A stretch of DNA of 64,000 bases from Macrotis lagotis (GCF_037893015.1 NC_133666.1:569347001-569411000); one strand, 5' to 3'. Positions 34,998 through 47,189 are shown, counted from the stretch's first letter. Notes: generated from the sequence alone by a model not told the origin. Program-made: numbers and translations.

Positions 34998-35611
34998 CTT
35001 CTCATGTACAAAGTGAGTGCCTATATGATTTTAAAAAATGAAATATTCACATTCCCATTGGAATGGGGAATAGATAGAAAAATGTGGAACTCATAAAGTT
35101 CAAGAGAATGAAGTAACAGAAAAAAATAAAAAGTCCTCTAATGCTGTCCAAAATCTGCTGTGAAGCTACTGAATGTTAATGTGCTTTAGGAGCCAGACTT
35201 TTCCTGTGGAGCATAGTTTCCATTTTTTCCCTGTAGAATTTTTAAAGTCACTATGTAGACCATATCCAGCTCTAGAAGATGATCCAAATTTTTTACTCCA
35301 TTTCTGTCTTCATCTTGTAAATTGTCACTCAAGTACACAATTGAAATATTACAAAGTATGAATTCTGGAACTGTCATATCCTGTACATTCTCAAGACATC
35401 TTTTCTAAGGCTTTCTTCCACTTTTTTGAGCCTTTGGGTTTTTTGATGGAATCTAATGGAGCCATTCATTTTCATTTCCTTAATTATATTTATTAAGGTT
35501 TTATTTCCATCTATTAGATTTATGCTTCCTTTTCCAGCTGTTTGCTTTTAGATGAGATGTTCATTATCACTTGATCATTTTTATTTTTCAGTTAGTCAAT
35601 TTTACCTTTTA
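34516..35611. other. Unassigned DNA with a (TA)n tract
   Basis: Contains a TA microsatellite at 34960-34995. A minus-strand frame at 35377-35186 (63 residues, TVPEFILCNISIVYL start) matches no family I know. Adjacent minus-strand sequence to 35560 looks like a degenerate charged coil. It could be an old pseudogene or ORF1-like relic. Confidence 0.4.
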
Positions 35612-38590
35612 AAAAAGATTTGAATTAGTTTGAGTTCTACAAGTTTCCCCTGATTGGTTAATCTTGATTCCTTCTTCCCAACCCCAAAAGAAGGCAATTT
35701 GTTAGTCTTGACATTTTTTCCATAATATACATTAATTTAAGTTGAATGTGATGAGAGAGAAATCATAACCTTAAGGAAGTAAAATAAAGTATAACAGATA
35801 CCAAAATTGTATAATAAGATAACTTTTTTTTTTCTAAATTAAAGGTAATAATCTTTGGTCTTTATTTAAACTCCACAATTCTTCTGGATACAGATGGTGT
35901 TCTCCATCACAAATTGTCCCTGATTTGTTGCACTGATGGAATGAGCAAGTACATCAAGGTTGGTCATCATCCCCACACTACTGTCAGGGTGTGCAGTGTT
36001 TCTCTGGTTCTGCTCATCTTGCTCAGCATCAGTTCATGCAAATCCTTCCATGCTTCCCTAAATGTCCATCCCTCCTGGTTTCTAATAGACAGTAGTGAAC
36101 CATGACATACATACACCACAGTATGTTAAGCCATTCTCCAGTTGAGGAACATTCACTCAGTTTCCAAAATTTTGCCACCACAAGCAGGGCTGCTATGAAT
36201 ATTTTTGTGCAAGTGATATTTTAACCCCTTTTTCATAATCTCTTCAGGTTATACACCCAGTAGTGGTATTGTTGGATCAAAGGATATGCACATTTTTGTT
36301 GTCCTTTGGGCATAATTCCAAATTGCTCTCCAGAAAGGTTGGATGAGTTCACATCTCCAACAACAATGTATTAATGTCCCAGATTTCCCACATCCCTTCC
36401 AACATTGATCATTGTCCTTTCTGGTCATATTGGCTAGTCTGAGAGGTATGATATGATACCTCAGCATGATTTAATTTGCATTTCTCTAATAAGTAGTGAT
36501 TTAGAGCAGTTTTTCATATGACTATGGATCGTTTTGATTTCCTCATCTGTAATTGTCTTTGTATATCCATTGACTATTTTGTCAATGACTTTTCTTTTGA
36601 AATTTTATTTACTTCTCTGTATAATTTAAAAATGATTCCTTTGTCAGAAACACTAGTTTTAAAAATTGTTTCCCAATTTACTACATTTCTTTTGATCTTG
36701 GTTAGCAGTTTTCCTAATATTGAACCAACCTTGCATTCCTGGGATAAATCCTACCTGCTCATAATGTATTAACCTAGTGATAACTTGTATTCATTTTGCT
36801 AAGATTTTTTTCAAGATCTTTGCATTTATATTCATCAGGGAAATATGTCTTTAATGTTTTTCTCTGTTTTAACTCTTCCTGGTTTAGGTATCAGGACTGT
36901 ATTGGTGTCATAGAAAGAGTTAGGGAGAGATCTATCTTCACCTATTTTTCCAGAGTTTATAAAGAATTTGAAACAATTGTTTCTTAAATATATGATAGAA
37001 TTCACTTGTGAATCCCTCTGACCCTGGAGAATTTTTCTTAGGGAGTTCAATAATGACTTGTTGAATATCTGTTTCTTAGGTTTATTTAGGTAATTAATTT
37101 CCTCTTCATTTATTCAGTGCTACTTTTATTGTTGTAAAAATTCATCCATTGCACTTAGATTGCCAAGTTTATTGGCATAGAATTCGGTAAAATAATTCCA
37201 AATTATTACTTTAATTTCCTTCTCCTTGGTGTTGAGTTCACCCTTTTCAATTATGATTCTAGCAATTTAGTTTTCTTCTTTTTTTTTTAATCAAATTGAC
37301 TATAGGTTTATCAATTTTATTTTTTTTCATAAAACCAACTCTTTGTTTTATATATAATTTCAATAATTTTCTTGCTTTCAATTTTTTAAATTTCTCTTTT
37401 AGTTTTTAGAATTTCTAATTTGATATTTAATTAGTGATATTTAATTTGTTATTTCACTAATTTTTAATTGCATATTTACTTCTTTGATTTTACATTCCTC
37501 TAATTTATTCATGTAAGAATTTAAAGGTATAATAGTGCCCCTGAAATCTGCTTTGAGTGTATCCCATAGGTTTTGGTATGTTGTTTTGTTGTTGTCATTA
37601 TCTAGGATGGAATAATTATTTCTTTCTATAATTTGTTGTTTGGTCTACTCATTTTTTAAAATGAGATTATTTACTTTCCAATTAATTTGGGGTCTATATC
37701 TCTCTGGCTAAATATTGTATGTGAATTTTATTGCATTATCATCTGAGAAAGATGTATTCACTATTTCTGCCTTTCTACAATTGATGATTATGTTTTAAAA
37801 TCCTGGTTTATAGTCAATTGTGCCATGTATTGCAGGAAAAATAAAGAATATTCCTTTCTATCCCTATTCAGTTTCCTCCATAGGTCTATCATATCTAAGA
37901 TTTCTAAATACCTGTTTATCCCAGTAACTTCCTTCTTCTTTATTTTATGATTATATTTATCTAAATCCGAGAGTGAGAGGATGAGGTCTCCCACTAGTAG
38001 AGTTTTGCTGTCTATGTCTTCCTGTACCTCTTTCAACTTCTCCTCTAAGTATCTGGATTATATACCATTGGGTGCATATATATTCAGTATAGAAATCACT
38101 TTATTATCTATGGTACCTTTAGGAGGATATAGTTTACTTCCTTATCTCTTTAATGACATCTAATTTTGTAGCTGCTTTGTCTGAGCTAAGGATTGCAACC
38201 ACTGCATTTTTTCCTTCAATTGAAGCAAAATATATTTTGCTCCCACCTTTTATTTTCACTCTATATGCATCTCTCTCTGCTTCAAATGAGTTTCATATAA
38301 GCTGCATATAATAGGATTCTGTTTTTTAATCCACTATGCTATTAACTTATGTTTTAAGGGATAGTTCATCCCATTCATATTCAAAGTTAAAATTACTGAT
38401 TCTTTTTTGTTCTCCAAGCTATCTTCCCTCTATTTGTATTTTCCCCCCTTTTCCCCTTTTCCCCTTTTTCCCTTATTCCCCAGTATTTTGTTTCTGACTT
38501 CCACCACCTTCAGTATGTTTGACCTCCTATAACAACCCCCTCTCCCCTTTCTTTTCCCTTTTCCCTTTTCCCTTTTCCCTTTGGGTTTTT
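35612..38590 (-). mobile_element. L1 with a large internal ORF2 deletion
   Basis: Minus strand: 3'UTR (C-rich block near 35680), ORF2 C-terminus to about 36700, then an abrupt jump to the RT N-terminal region ([15 protein letters not shown] near 36940), endonuclease and a spacer ending in CCCTTTT repeats (38552-38582). Compared with 27.5-28.9 kb, about 1.3 kb of ORF2 including the RT catalytic core is missing at the junction. Confidence 0.85.
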
Positions 38591-38700
38591 AACTGGTTCA
38601 GTTTCTTTAGGATTGTCTGAAAGACTTCATTCAAAATCATTTTGGGTAAAACTGGGATATTTCTAGGTTTGTGCCACCATCTTGCCATTGCCTCTGACAT
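38591..38700 (-). mobile_element. L1 5' end fragment
   Basis: On the minus strand this begins with GAGGCAATGGCAAGATGGTG, a typical L1 5' start, and covers about 100 bases of 5'UTR or ORF1 edge. It lies directly beside the spacer of the preceding L1, so ORF1 has been lost between them. Confidence 0.55.
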
Positions 38701-38955
38701 CTGGGCAATTATGCATTTAAAAAAAAATTGTTGTCCTTTACAATTTAGTTAATTTTAAACTTAAAGGAGATTCTTTCACAGTTGTTCAGTGTTGTTTCCA
38801 AAGGAGTTGTTTATTTTTCATTTGGTCAATTTGACTTTTAAAATATGGTTTTCTTCAATTTTTCATAGTTCCCTATGTGACTTTCATTTCTTTTCTCAAT
38901 ATTTTACTTCCTATATATTTTTTTACTTTTAAAATATTTTTGAACACTTTCAAGT

Positions 38956-39692
38956 GTTTTTTTTTTTAGATTTGAGACCAATTTCCCTTGGAGATTTCAC
39001 ATGTAGGTATTTTTCTTATAGTAGTATAACATTCCAGAACAATACATATCACACATTGCCCAGTTATTTCTCAACTTATGTGGTTAACATCAATTTCCAA
39101 TTTTTTGCCACTAGAAAAAGAGCTGCAATGCATATTAGGGAACATGTAGGACTTCCCTAATGTTTAATAATTTCTTCTGAATATCGAATTAGAATTGGAA
39201 TTGCTGGGTAAAAGGATATGAACAGTTGTATTGTACTTTGGTCATAGTTCCATATTGTTCTCCAGAAAGTTTAGATCCATTTATAAATTACAAGCAATGC
39301 ATCAATGTCCCAATCCTCCCACAACCTCTCTAACATTGATCGTATTCCCTTTTTCTCATCTGTGCTAATCTAATAGGTTTGAGATAATACTGCATTGCTG
39401 TTTTAATTTGCATTTCTCTAATCAATAGTGATTTGGAGCATTTTTTTTCATTTGATTATATATACCTTTAATTTATTCATTTGAAAACTTTCTGGTAATA
39501 TTCTTTAATCATTTATCATTTGGGGAATGATTGTGATCTTATAAATTTGATGCAATTATCTATATATTTTAGAAATGAGACCTTTATCACAACTTCTGCG
39601 TGTGAAGATTGTTTCCCAGTTTTCTGCTTTCCTTTTAATTTTGACAGCATTAATTTTATTAATGCAAAAGCTATTTAATATAATATAGTCAA
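38956..39692 (-). mobile_element. Long L1, 3' part
   Basis: Minus strand, ORF2 C-terminus and 3'UTR with the same landmarks as 18601-19885. It is interrupted after 39692 by the COX20 retrocopy and resumes at 40316. Confidence 0.8.
39677..39692. repeat. Target-site duplication, left copy (COX20 retrocopy)
   Basis: AATATAATATAGTCAA, paired with AATATAATATTGTCAA at 40316-40331 (one difference in 16). Confidence 0.85.
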
Positions 39693-40315
39693 GCAGGCCG
39701 TGCGGCGCCGGCTCACCATCATGGCCCCTGAGAGCGATGTGGGGGAGCCCAGGAAGGGGAAGCCCTTTAAGCTTCTAGGAATTTTGGATGGCCAAAATAT
39801 ACCCTGTGCACGAGACTCTATACTCTATGGATCATTAGGATCTATCATAGCTGGCTTTGGACATTTTTTATTTACTAGTAGAATTAGAAGATCTTGTGAT
39901 GTTGCAGTAGGAGTATTTATTTTGGGAATATTAGGATGCTGGTTTCCTTGTAGATATAATTATGCAAAGCAAAGAATCCAGCAAAGAACTGTCCAAGAAG
40001 GAATAAAAAACAAGATTTTGTTTGAAAGCACCCACCTTGATCCTGAAAGAAAAGATATCAGCACCAAAAGTAGCAATTCCTAATCTAAACCACAAGGCTA
40101 AACAAGAGCTTGAAATCATGCACTATGTGGCAAAGTTGATCAGATGTAGCAACACTGAACAAGGATGCTTTAAAAAAAATAGCAAATTTATTTCAAAATA
40201 TCTGCAGTGAATAAAAATGGCTAAATACTTCATTCTCTATATTGTAAATAATCACCTTCTAATAGCATTGTTTAGTATTGTAATGGCATACCTGGAATAA
40301 ACAATCATTTTAAAA
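39693..40315 (+). mobile_element. COX20: Processed retrocopy of COX20 mRNA
   Basis: A 623-base cDNA insertion in the middle of a minus-strand L1. It has a short GC-rich 5'UTR remnant (39693-39720), an uninterrupted coding frame, about 230 bases of 3'UTR with AATAAA at 40296-40301, and a short residual A-run before the target-site duplication. No introns are present, whereas COX20 genes in mammals have several exons. Absence of introns, the polyadenylation signal and the flanking duplication are the three hallmarks of L1-mediated mRNA retrocopying. The A-tail is shortened, which argues that it is not brand new. Confidence 0.93.
39721..40083 (+). CDS. COX20: COX20-like cytochrome c oxidase assembly protein, intact retrocopy ORF
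   Basis: Encodes 120 residues with no stop or frameshift, close to the usual length of COX20 (about 118 in human). I chose the ATG at 39721 (MAPESDVG) because it lies where COX20 normally starts and has ATCATGG context; the open frame extends upstream without another ATG. Residues 34-53 and 61-76 form two hydrophobic segments, separated by the conserved loop RIRRSCD. PCARDSILYGSLGS precedes the first, and CRYNYAKQRI and HLDPERK follow the second. COX20 is an inner mitochondrial membrane chaperone that stabilises newly made COX2 and works with SCO1/SCO2 in complex IV assembly. Whether this copy is transcribed cannot be seen: it sits antisense inside an L1 with no evident promoter. It may be a silent pseudogene that has not yet decayed, or an expressed retrogene. 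Confidence 0.9.
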   Translation: MAPESDVGEPRKGKPFKLLGILDGQNIPCARDSILYGSLGSIIAGFGHFLFTSRIRRSCDVAVGVFILGILGCWFPCRYNYAKQRIQQRTVQEGIKNKILFESTHLDPERKDISTKSSNS

Positions 40316-40331
40316 AATATAATATTGTCAA
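40316..40331. repeat. Target-site duplication, right copy (COX20 retrocopy)
   Basis: AATATAATATTGTCAA. The L1 sequence continues directly from it. Confidence 0.85.
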
Positions 40332-42840
40332 AATCATTCATTTTGCAGTTTTTAATTTGTTCTAATTCTTCTTTGGTCATGAATTTATCACTTTTCAATA
40401 GATAGATAAATAGAGTATTTTTTAATCTATTAATTTATCTGTGGCATCACTCTCTATGTCTAAATCCTGTACCCCATTTTGACTTTATGTTCTATAGATG
40501 TGAGATGTGGATCTATGCCTAGTTTTTGCCATACTATTTTCCAGTTTTCCAACAATTTTTGTCAAATAGTGAGTTCTTATCCCAGAGGTTGATGTCTTTG
40601 TGTGGAATGCTGTAGTCTTTTACTGTAGTTTCTTCTAAGCTTATCCTAATCCACTTATCCATTATTCCATTTCTTAACCAGTACCAGGAAGTTTTGATGA
40701 CTGCTGCTTTATAGTATAGTGTTAAATCTGGTAGAGCTAGGCCATCTTCCTTTACAATTTTTTCATCAATTCCCTTGATATTCTTGCCCTTTGGTTGCTC
40801 CAGTTGAATTTTGTTACTATTTTTTTCTAGCTTGTTAAAATAGTTCTTTGGTAGTTTGATTGATATGGCAATAACTAACTAATTTAATTAGGGTAGAATT
40901 GTCATTTTTTGTTATATTAGTTCAATGGATCCATGTACATTTGACATTTTCCCAATTATTTAGAACTGACTTTATTTGGGTAAGGAATGCTTTATAATTG
41001 CTTTCATACATTTTCTGGATTTGTCTTGGGAAGTAGATCCCCAGGTATTTAATGTGGTCTACCATTATTTTAAATCGAATTTTTTTCTATCTCTTGTTCT
41101 TGGGGTTTTTTGTTCATATTTAGAAATGTTTATGATTTATTTGCATTTATTTTATATCCTGCTACTTTGCTGAATTTGTTAATTGTTTCAAGGAGTTTTT
41201 AAGATGCTTTTCTCAGCTTCTCTAGGTATACCATCATGTCATCTGCAAAGAGTGAATGTTTTGCTTCCTCAATGCCAGTTCTTATTCCTTCAAATTCTTT
41301 TCCTTTTCTTAATGCTACTATTAAGATTTCTAATAGTATCTTGCATAATAATGGTGATAATGAACATCTTTTGTTTCACCCCTGGTTTTATTGGAATTGA
41401 GCCAAGTTTATATCCATTAATTATATTTGTTGTTGTTATTAATTGATACTATTTATTATTTTAAGGAAAAACTAGATTTATTCCTGAACTTTCAAGTGTT
41501 TTTTTAAAAAAAAGAATGGATGTTGTATTTTATCAAAGACCTTTTCAATATCTATTGAGATAATTATATGATTTCTGTTGGTTTTGCAAAAGATATTTTT
41601 CATTATGTTGGGTGTTTTCCTAATGTTGAACCATCCCTGCCTACCTGGTATAAATCCACCCTGATCATTATCCTAAAAATACCTTGCTTTAGTCTCATTG
41701 CTAAAATTTTATTTAAGGTTTTTGCATCAATATTAATTAGGGAGATTGGTCTATAATTTTCTCTATATGTTTTGCTTTTGCTTGTTTTAGGAACCAGCAT
41801 TATGTTGATGTCATAAAAGGAGTTGTGTGGACCAAATTATTTTTTAAATAGCTCCTCATTAGTGGTGAGTTCACCTTTTTCATTTTTTGATAATGATAAT
41901 TTAGAATTCTTTTTTCTCTTTTATTCAGATTATCTAATGAGTTATCTATTTTGTTTTCTTTTTCATAAAACCAAGTCTCAGTTTTATTTATTAGTTTAAT
42001 GGTTTTCTTGCTCTCAATTTTATTATACTCTTCCTTGATTTTCAGAATTGCTAAATTGGTATTTAATTGGGGAATATTAATTTGTTCTTTTTCTAGCTTT
42101 TTATTTGCATAACTAATTCTTTGATCTCCTATTTCTCTATTCTTTAAATATATGCATTTATAGATATAAAGTTTTCATAAAAAACTTCTTTTCCTGCATC
42201 ACATAAATTTTATTATGATGTCTCATAGTTAAAATGTTCTTGCATGAAATGGGTGATTATTTCTATTATCTGTTGCTTGATCCTCTCATTGTTATTTATT
42301 TATTTATTTATTTTTGCAAGACAGATGGGGCTAAGTGGCTTGCCCAAAGCCACACAGCTGGGTGAATATTAAGTGTCTGAGGCCAGATTTGAACTCAGGT
42401 ACTCCTGAATCCAGGGCTGGTGCTCTATCCACTGTACCACCTACCCACCCCGATTCTCTCATTCTTTAAAATTAATTAGTTATCAATTAGTTTTTGGTTT
42501 ATCATTCCATGGTCCTTCATGACATGTAATTTTTATTGCATGATGGTTTGATAAACATGCATTTATTATTTCTGCCTTTTTGCATTTAGTTGTAAAGATT
42601 TTTTGCCCTAATACTTGAACAATTTTGGCACATATACCATATACTACAGACAAAAAAATATTTTCTTCCTATCCCTTATAGTTTTTCTACAGAATATTAT
42701 CACATCTAAATTTTCTGATATTTTATTCACCTTCTTATCTTCCTTCTTGTTTATTTTATGGTTGGATTTATGGAGGTCTGAGAGTAGATTGAAACCCATT
42801 ATAACAATTTAAGTCTTTTTTGTATTTCAGTCTAAATTTT
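40332..42840 (-). mobile_element. Long L1, ORF2 body
   Basis: Continues the L1 from 38956 on the minus strand: C-terminal region, RT (catalytic region on the complement of 41232-41250), RT N-terminus ([24 protein letters not shown] at 41800-41730), then endonuclease. A deletion near 41840 removes part of the RT/endonuclease linker. A SINE interrupts it at 42294. Only short frames remain. Confidence 0.82.
42294..42451 (-). mobile_element. tRNA-type SINE (WSINE1-like)
   Basis: Flanked by GATCCTCTCATTGTT (42279-42293) and GATTCTCTCATTCTT (42452-42466). Tail with TTTA repeats on the left, head on the right. The L1 endonuclease sequence is continuous across it. Confidence 0.9.
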
Positions 42841-42879
42841 GGGTGCTAAATTAAAATTTGGGTGCTAAACCACTGTGTG

Positions 42880-42959
42880 TATGCTTACATATACATAAAC
42901 ACATGCATATGCACATACATGCCCATACACATATATACATATATGCATACACACATGCA

Positions 42960-42992
<33 letters not shown>

Positions 42993-42998
42993 GTGTTT
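42880..42998. repeat. ATAC/CATA-rich and (TG)n tract
   Basis: A degenerate ACATAT/CATGCA run (42880-42956) is followed by TG repeats (42957-42996). The reading frames across it on both strands are low-complexity artefacts. Confidence 0.9.
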
Positions 42999-43016
42999 TA
43001 ATAATGGTACAACATC

Positions 43017-43164
43017 TGAGCAGCTGGGTGGTGCAGTGAATAAAGCACTGGTCCTAGAGTCAGGAGTACTCAAGTACAAATATGACCTCAGACACTTAAT
43101 AATTACCTGTGTGACCTTAGCAAGCCACTTAATCCCATTTCTTTGCAAAAAAATCTAAAAAATA
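43017..43164 (+). mobile_element. tRNA-type SINE (WSINE1-like)
   Basis: Flanked by AATAATGGTACAACATC (43000-43016) and AATAATGATACAACATC (43165-43181), one difference in 17. Head at the left, TTTGCAAAAAAATC end at the right. Confidence 0.92.
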
Positions 43165-43181
43165 AATAATGATACAACATC

Positions 43182-43865
43182 ATTGACTATGGTCTGTTTT
43201 AAGAATATATATATAAATTCTTGCTTTATCCCTTTTAATGAAATTTATCATTACTTTTCCTGTGTCTAAGTTTAGGATTTCTAACTTTGATTTTTTTGCT
43301 TTGCCTCAAACATTATATATTTTGCTCCAGGTTTTTGCCATAACTCTGTGTATATTTCTCTTCTTAGAATGTGTTTCTTGTAAACAATGTATTGTAGGAT
43401 TATGTTTTTAATCCATTCTGCTATCTGCTTTCATTTCATGGGAGAGTTCATCTCATTCACTTTTACAGTTGAGATTCTAATTCTTTAACTCCATGTTTTC
43501 TTTGCCTATTTATAGTTCTCTATTTTCTTTCCTTCTTTTCCTCCTCACCAATATTTTGCTTCCTTTCCCTTTTAACTTTTATTTTAAACTTTAACTTTTA
43601 GTTTGCTTTCACTTAAACAATTGTCTTCCCTTTTGTTAATCTTTGCTTTCTTTCCTTTCCCTCCCCCCTCTCACTTCCCTTTATAGTAGGATAGATTTTT
43701 AAATTTGGAATATATCTTATTCCCTCTTTGAGTCAAGTTTATTTAGTAGGAGTCCCTCAGTGTTCTTACCTTACCTTCTTTCACTCTACTATAATGGGTA
43801 TTTTTGCCTCTTCACTTAGTGTCATTTATCCCCAAATACCTAACCTAATCCCTTTTTGTGTTTTT
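43182..43865 (-). mobile_element. Long L1, endonuclease start and spacer
   Basis: Minus-strand L1 continues: start of the endonuclease region (43200-43500) and the purine-rich spacer (43500-43860 on the complement). Similarity then fades, and the expected ORF1 is not recognisable. Confidence 0.7.
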
Positions 43866-45040
43866 AGTGTATTCAAAATAAAATCAATGATTTGAGTTCA
43901 TAAGATCAAAGTACTATCATTCAAAGTGCAATCAAAGGTTGAAAGATTGATTTCTTGTTTGATTGATAAGCAACAATGCTTCATAGCCACTAAATACCTT
44001 CCCCTCTTCTGACTCATTAGAAATACACTTCTTAAGAGTTATGAATCACATCAAATTATAACCCATTTTCAAGTACCTGACATGGAGACACAATCCTCAT
44101 AAGCCAAGCATCATGCAAAGCCAAATTATTCCATAAATCATTTGTACCTTTACACAAGAATACTCTCTCTCTCCTCATGTTTAGCTTCCCAACTATGATA
44201 TTTAAATCAATCTTAATGAAAGTTTACATTAAGATACTTGGGGTGGGGGTGGGGGGGCTAGGAGGTACAGGCCCTGCAGTCAGCAGGACCTGAGTTCAAA
44301 TCTGACCTCAGACACTTAATAATTACCTAGCTGTTTGAACTTGGGCAAATCACTTAACCCCATTCCCTTGCAAAAAACAGAAAAAAAACAAACAAGGTAA
44401 GAATGCTTTCTAATCTCTTTCTGTCCATTCCTTCTAAATAGATTCCCCCTGTCTGCCCCTAGGGTACTTTGAACTTCTGAGTATCTAGGAACTTAAAGTT
44501 GCTTCTGATTTAATTAATTATATAGCATCTGAGTACTTTAAAATCTGGAACACTCTCTTATTAATTTTAGAAATGATTGAAATGAATGGGAGACACTGAC
44601 ACAGGCCTACCCAGCAAAGGATGCCCTGATCAGAGAAAGTGCTGAACTCTATAAGCAAGCAGAATTAAATTAGACCAAAGAAACATGGAATATTTAAGAT
44701 TAAAGTAAACACTTAAACTTTTCACCTGGATTATTTGTACACAATATGTGCTATGGCATTCTGAACTCATATTGTTCTGATCTGCCACAGTTGAACACAC
44801 TGTAATTTGTCTCACAAACAGGGATGCCATTTTGGTCTTCTTCAACAGAGGGACAAGGGCCAACCATTATCAATAACCTCTAACAATCTCTTCAACTATA
44901 TTCAAACTTTAACTATCCTCAGAGAAATACAATTCTCAAGAGTTACAGGTATTATCTTGCCTGGTAGTGTTGAAAAAAATTTAATGTTCTTCACTAATAT
45001 TTGTTTTGTTTTGATTTTTCTCTTCCATTTACCTTTGTAT
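43866..45040. other. Unassigned DNA containing one SINE
   Basis: Lies where the long L1 should have ORF1, but no ORF1 motif was seen. It may be a replaced or heavily decayed segment, or a separate insertion. The only recognised item is the SINE at 44256-44392. Confidence 0.4.
44256..44392 (+). mobile_element. tRNA-type SINE (WSINE1-like)
   Basis: G-rich start, TGAGTTCAAATCTGACC B-box region, CCCTTGCAAAAAACAG end and A-rich tail. Part of the head is deleted and no clear flanking duplication was seen. Confidence 0.75.
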
Positions 45041-46112
45041 GCATCTCTTGATTATAGTATTTGAACACTGAATTCTCTTTTCCTTTCTGGTCTTTAGTGG
45101 GTTGTTTGCTTTTTTTCTCAGTCTTCGACTAGATTTCAATTTTTTCTTAAATTTGAACCCTGTATAGGGAACACTATCTCAAGCTTCTTGAGTTCTATGC
45201 AGGCATTTTCTTTTTAAATTTTATTTATTTATTTAAGGTAATGGGTTAAGTGTGACTTGCCCAAGGTCACACAGTTAGACAATTATTAAGTGTTTGAGGT
45301 TGGATTTGAACTCAGGTCCTCCTGACCACAGGGCTGGTGCTCTTTCTACTGAGCCCCCTAGCTGCCCCTGTGCAGATATTTTCAGAGACATTTCCGGAAA
45401 CCTGTAAATTTTCAGTTTTTGTAAGGAGGTATGATCTAAGTAGAGGTGTCTTTAATCTGGTCTGTGAGTGACTACAAGCACCCTCTTTTTCTACCCTAGC
45501 ATTGTGAAAATGGTTCTAGCTCCCCTGTGTTCACACATTCTGACCATCCATGACTGGGACTAAGTATGGGCAAAGCAAAAGTGTACTGCCTCAGTTCAGC
45601 ATAGAGATCATTGTCATTTCCTTTTGATCCTCTTTACTGTCTGTGGAATGAGAGCTGAGGAAATAGTTGCTACTGCTTCTGATTCATTGACTGCTAAGGT
45701 CTATTATTGGTTTACTAGGACCAAGTCTGTGCTGATTCAAAGGATCCTTGATTTTGTTCCACTCTCACCCAGGGGAAATTTACTTTTTTTTAATTTATCT
45801 TCTAATTTTTTTCCTGTCATCTGTAGGTCGAGAAGTCCAGAAACTACTATTAGTCTCCTATAGCACAGCTCCTAGATTATAATTTGCAGGGACTGGGGTT
45901 GTGCTGCCACAGCCAGGACTAGACTGTTCCTCTCTCAACCAGGTGCAACAGTCATTTCTTGCTGACCTTTCAAGTGGTCTTGGGCTGTAAAATTGTTTCA
46001 GTACAAATTTTTGCAAGTTGTCACCCTAGAATTTCTTTAGCATTATCATTTTAAGTTACTCATAGGAGTTTCGGAGGAGAGTCTTTATTCCACCATATTA
46101 TCTCTGCCTCCT
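45041..46112 (-). mobile_element. L1 5' region (ORF1 edge and 5'UTR), with SINE
   Basis: Minus-strand L1 5'UTR with a probable 5' end near 46112: read 5' to 3' on the minus strand it starts GGAGGCAGAGATAATATGG. It is likely the head of the long L1 that begins at 38956, which would make that element about 7 kb with its insertions. A SINE sits inside at 45211. Confidence 0.65.
45211..45370 (-). mobile_element. tRNA-type SINE (WSINE1-like)
   Basis: Flanked by TGCAGGCATTTTC (45198-45210) and TGCAGATATTTTC (45371-45383). T-rich tail on the left and head (CTACTGAGCCCCCTAGCTGC) on the right. Confidence 0.88.
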
Positions 46113-46830
46113 AACAAGAAAAGTTCAAAAGATCCATTAACTCTGATCTGATGAGACATGCATTATTTTGCAACAGCTTTTAAAATATAGCTTGTTTTGA
46201 TTGAATATAATTGTGTTGCAAGAGATGACATTTATTGAGGGACAGTTTATGATAGTTTCAATTATGGAGAAAAATGAAAGCGAGGAAAGAAGAGGACATC
46301 TCAGAACCATAGTTTCAAAGAGGAACTGAGACATAACAGATAATATGGAGACTACCATATGAAGTTTAATGTTTACTTAAAGTAATATATATATGTATAT
46401 AAAATACATGTATATGAAGAACTTCATTTTCAATCTTCATTTTTAGACATATTTATGAAGAGATTATTTTCTAGACAATAATAATAATATATAAAACTAT
46501 AACATTAATAATAATAAATTCACTTGACCCTAGCTTTCCATAAGCTCATGTTCTATTTCTTTTTTCCCTTCCTCAGGCAAATTCCCTGGAAGAGGGAGTC
46601 ATTAAACCACTTACTATACTTTTTATATCTACTGCTTCTCTTCCCATTCATTTATTTTCTTGTTATAATCTAGTTTCCAACCTTGCCATCAAGTAATATT
46701 GCTCTTCCTAAAGAAAACAAATTATTTCTTCTTTATCAATATTATTTTATTTCATTTCTTACCTTTGGTATTTGACACAATCCCTATCCTTTTTTTTCTG
46801 GATAATTTCTGCTCCCTAGTTTTTCATGTT
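46113..46830. other. Unassigned AT-rich DNA
   Basis: No repeat family recognised. Short TA-rich tracts lie at 46385-46400 and AAT-rich ones at 46477-46515. Confidence 0.45.
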
Positions 46831-46843
46831 ACTACTTCCAATT

Positions 46844-46995
46844 TTTAAAAAAAAATTTTTGCAAGGCAGTGGGGCTTAGTGACTTGCCCAAGGTCATACA
46901 GCAAGGTAATTATTAAGTGTCTGAAGTCAGATTTGAACTCAGGTACTCCTGACTCCTGGGCTAGTGTTCTATTCACTGCCCCACCTAACTGCCGC
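46844..46995 (-). mobile_element. tRNA-type SINE (WSINE1-like)
   Basis: Flanked by perfect 13-base copies of ACTACTTCCAATT at 46831-46843 and 46996-47008. T-rich tail at the left, head at the right. Confidence 0.92.
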
Positions 46996-47189
46996 ACTAC
47001 TTCCAATTCTTTTTCTCCTGAACCTTCTCAAATCCTTTTGCAACTTAATCTTCTATATCACAGTCACTTTTTTTTATGGAAATACCCAAAAGGTTTTGTC
47101 TTATTTTCAAAACTTTCTAAGATGATAGTCTCATCATCTCCTATGATTCCGTCATCTTCATTAGTTCTCTCAATAGCACAAATGTCATT

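Noticed and set aside
39700..39720. Upstream in-frame start for the COX20 retrocopy
   Set aside because: The codon at 39700 is GTG, in the expected 5'UTR; the ATG at 39721 matches the normal COX20 start and length.
42862..43158. 98-residue frames on both strands near 42.9-43.1 kb
   Set aside because: They translate the ATAC/TG microsatellite and part of a SINE.
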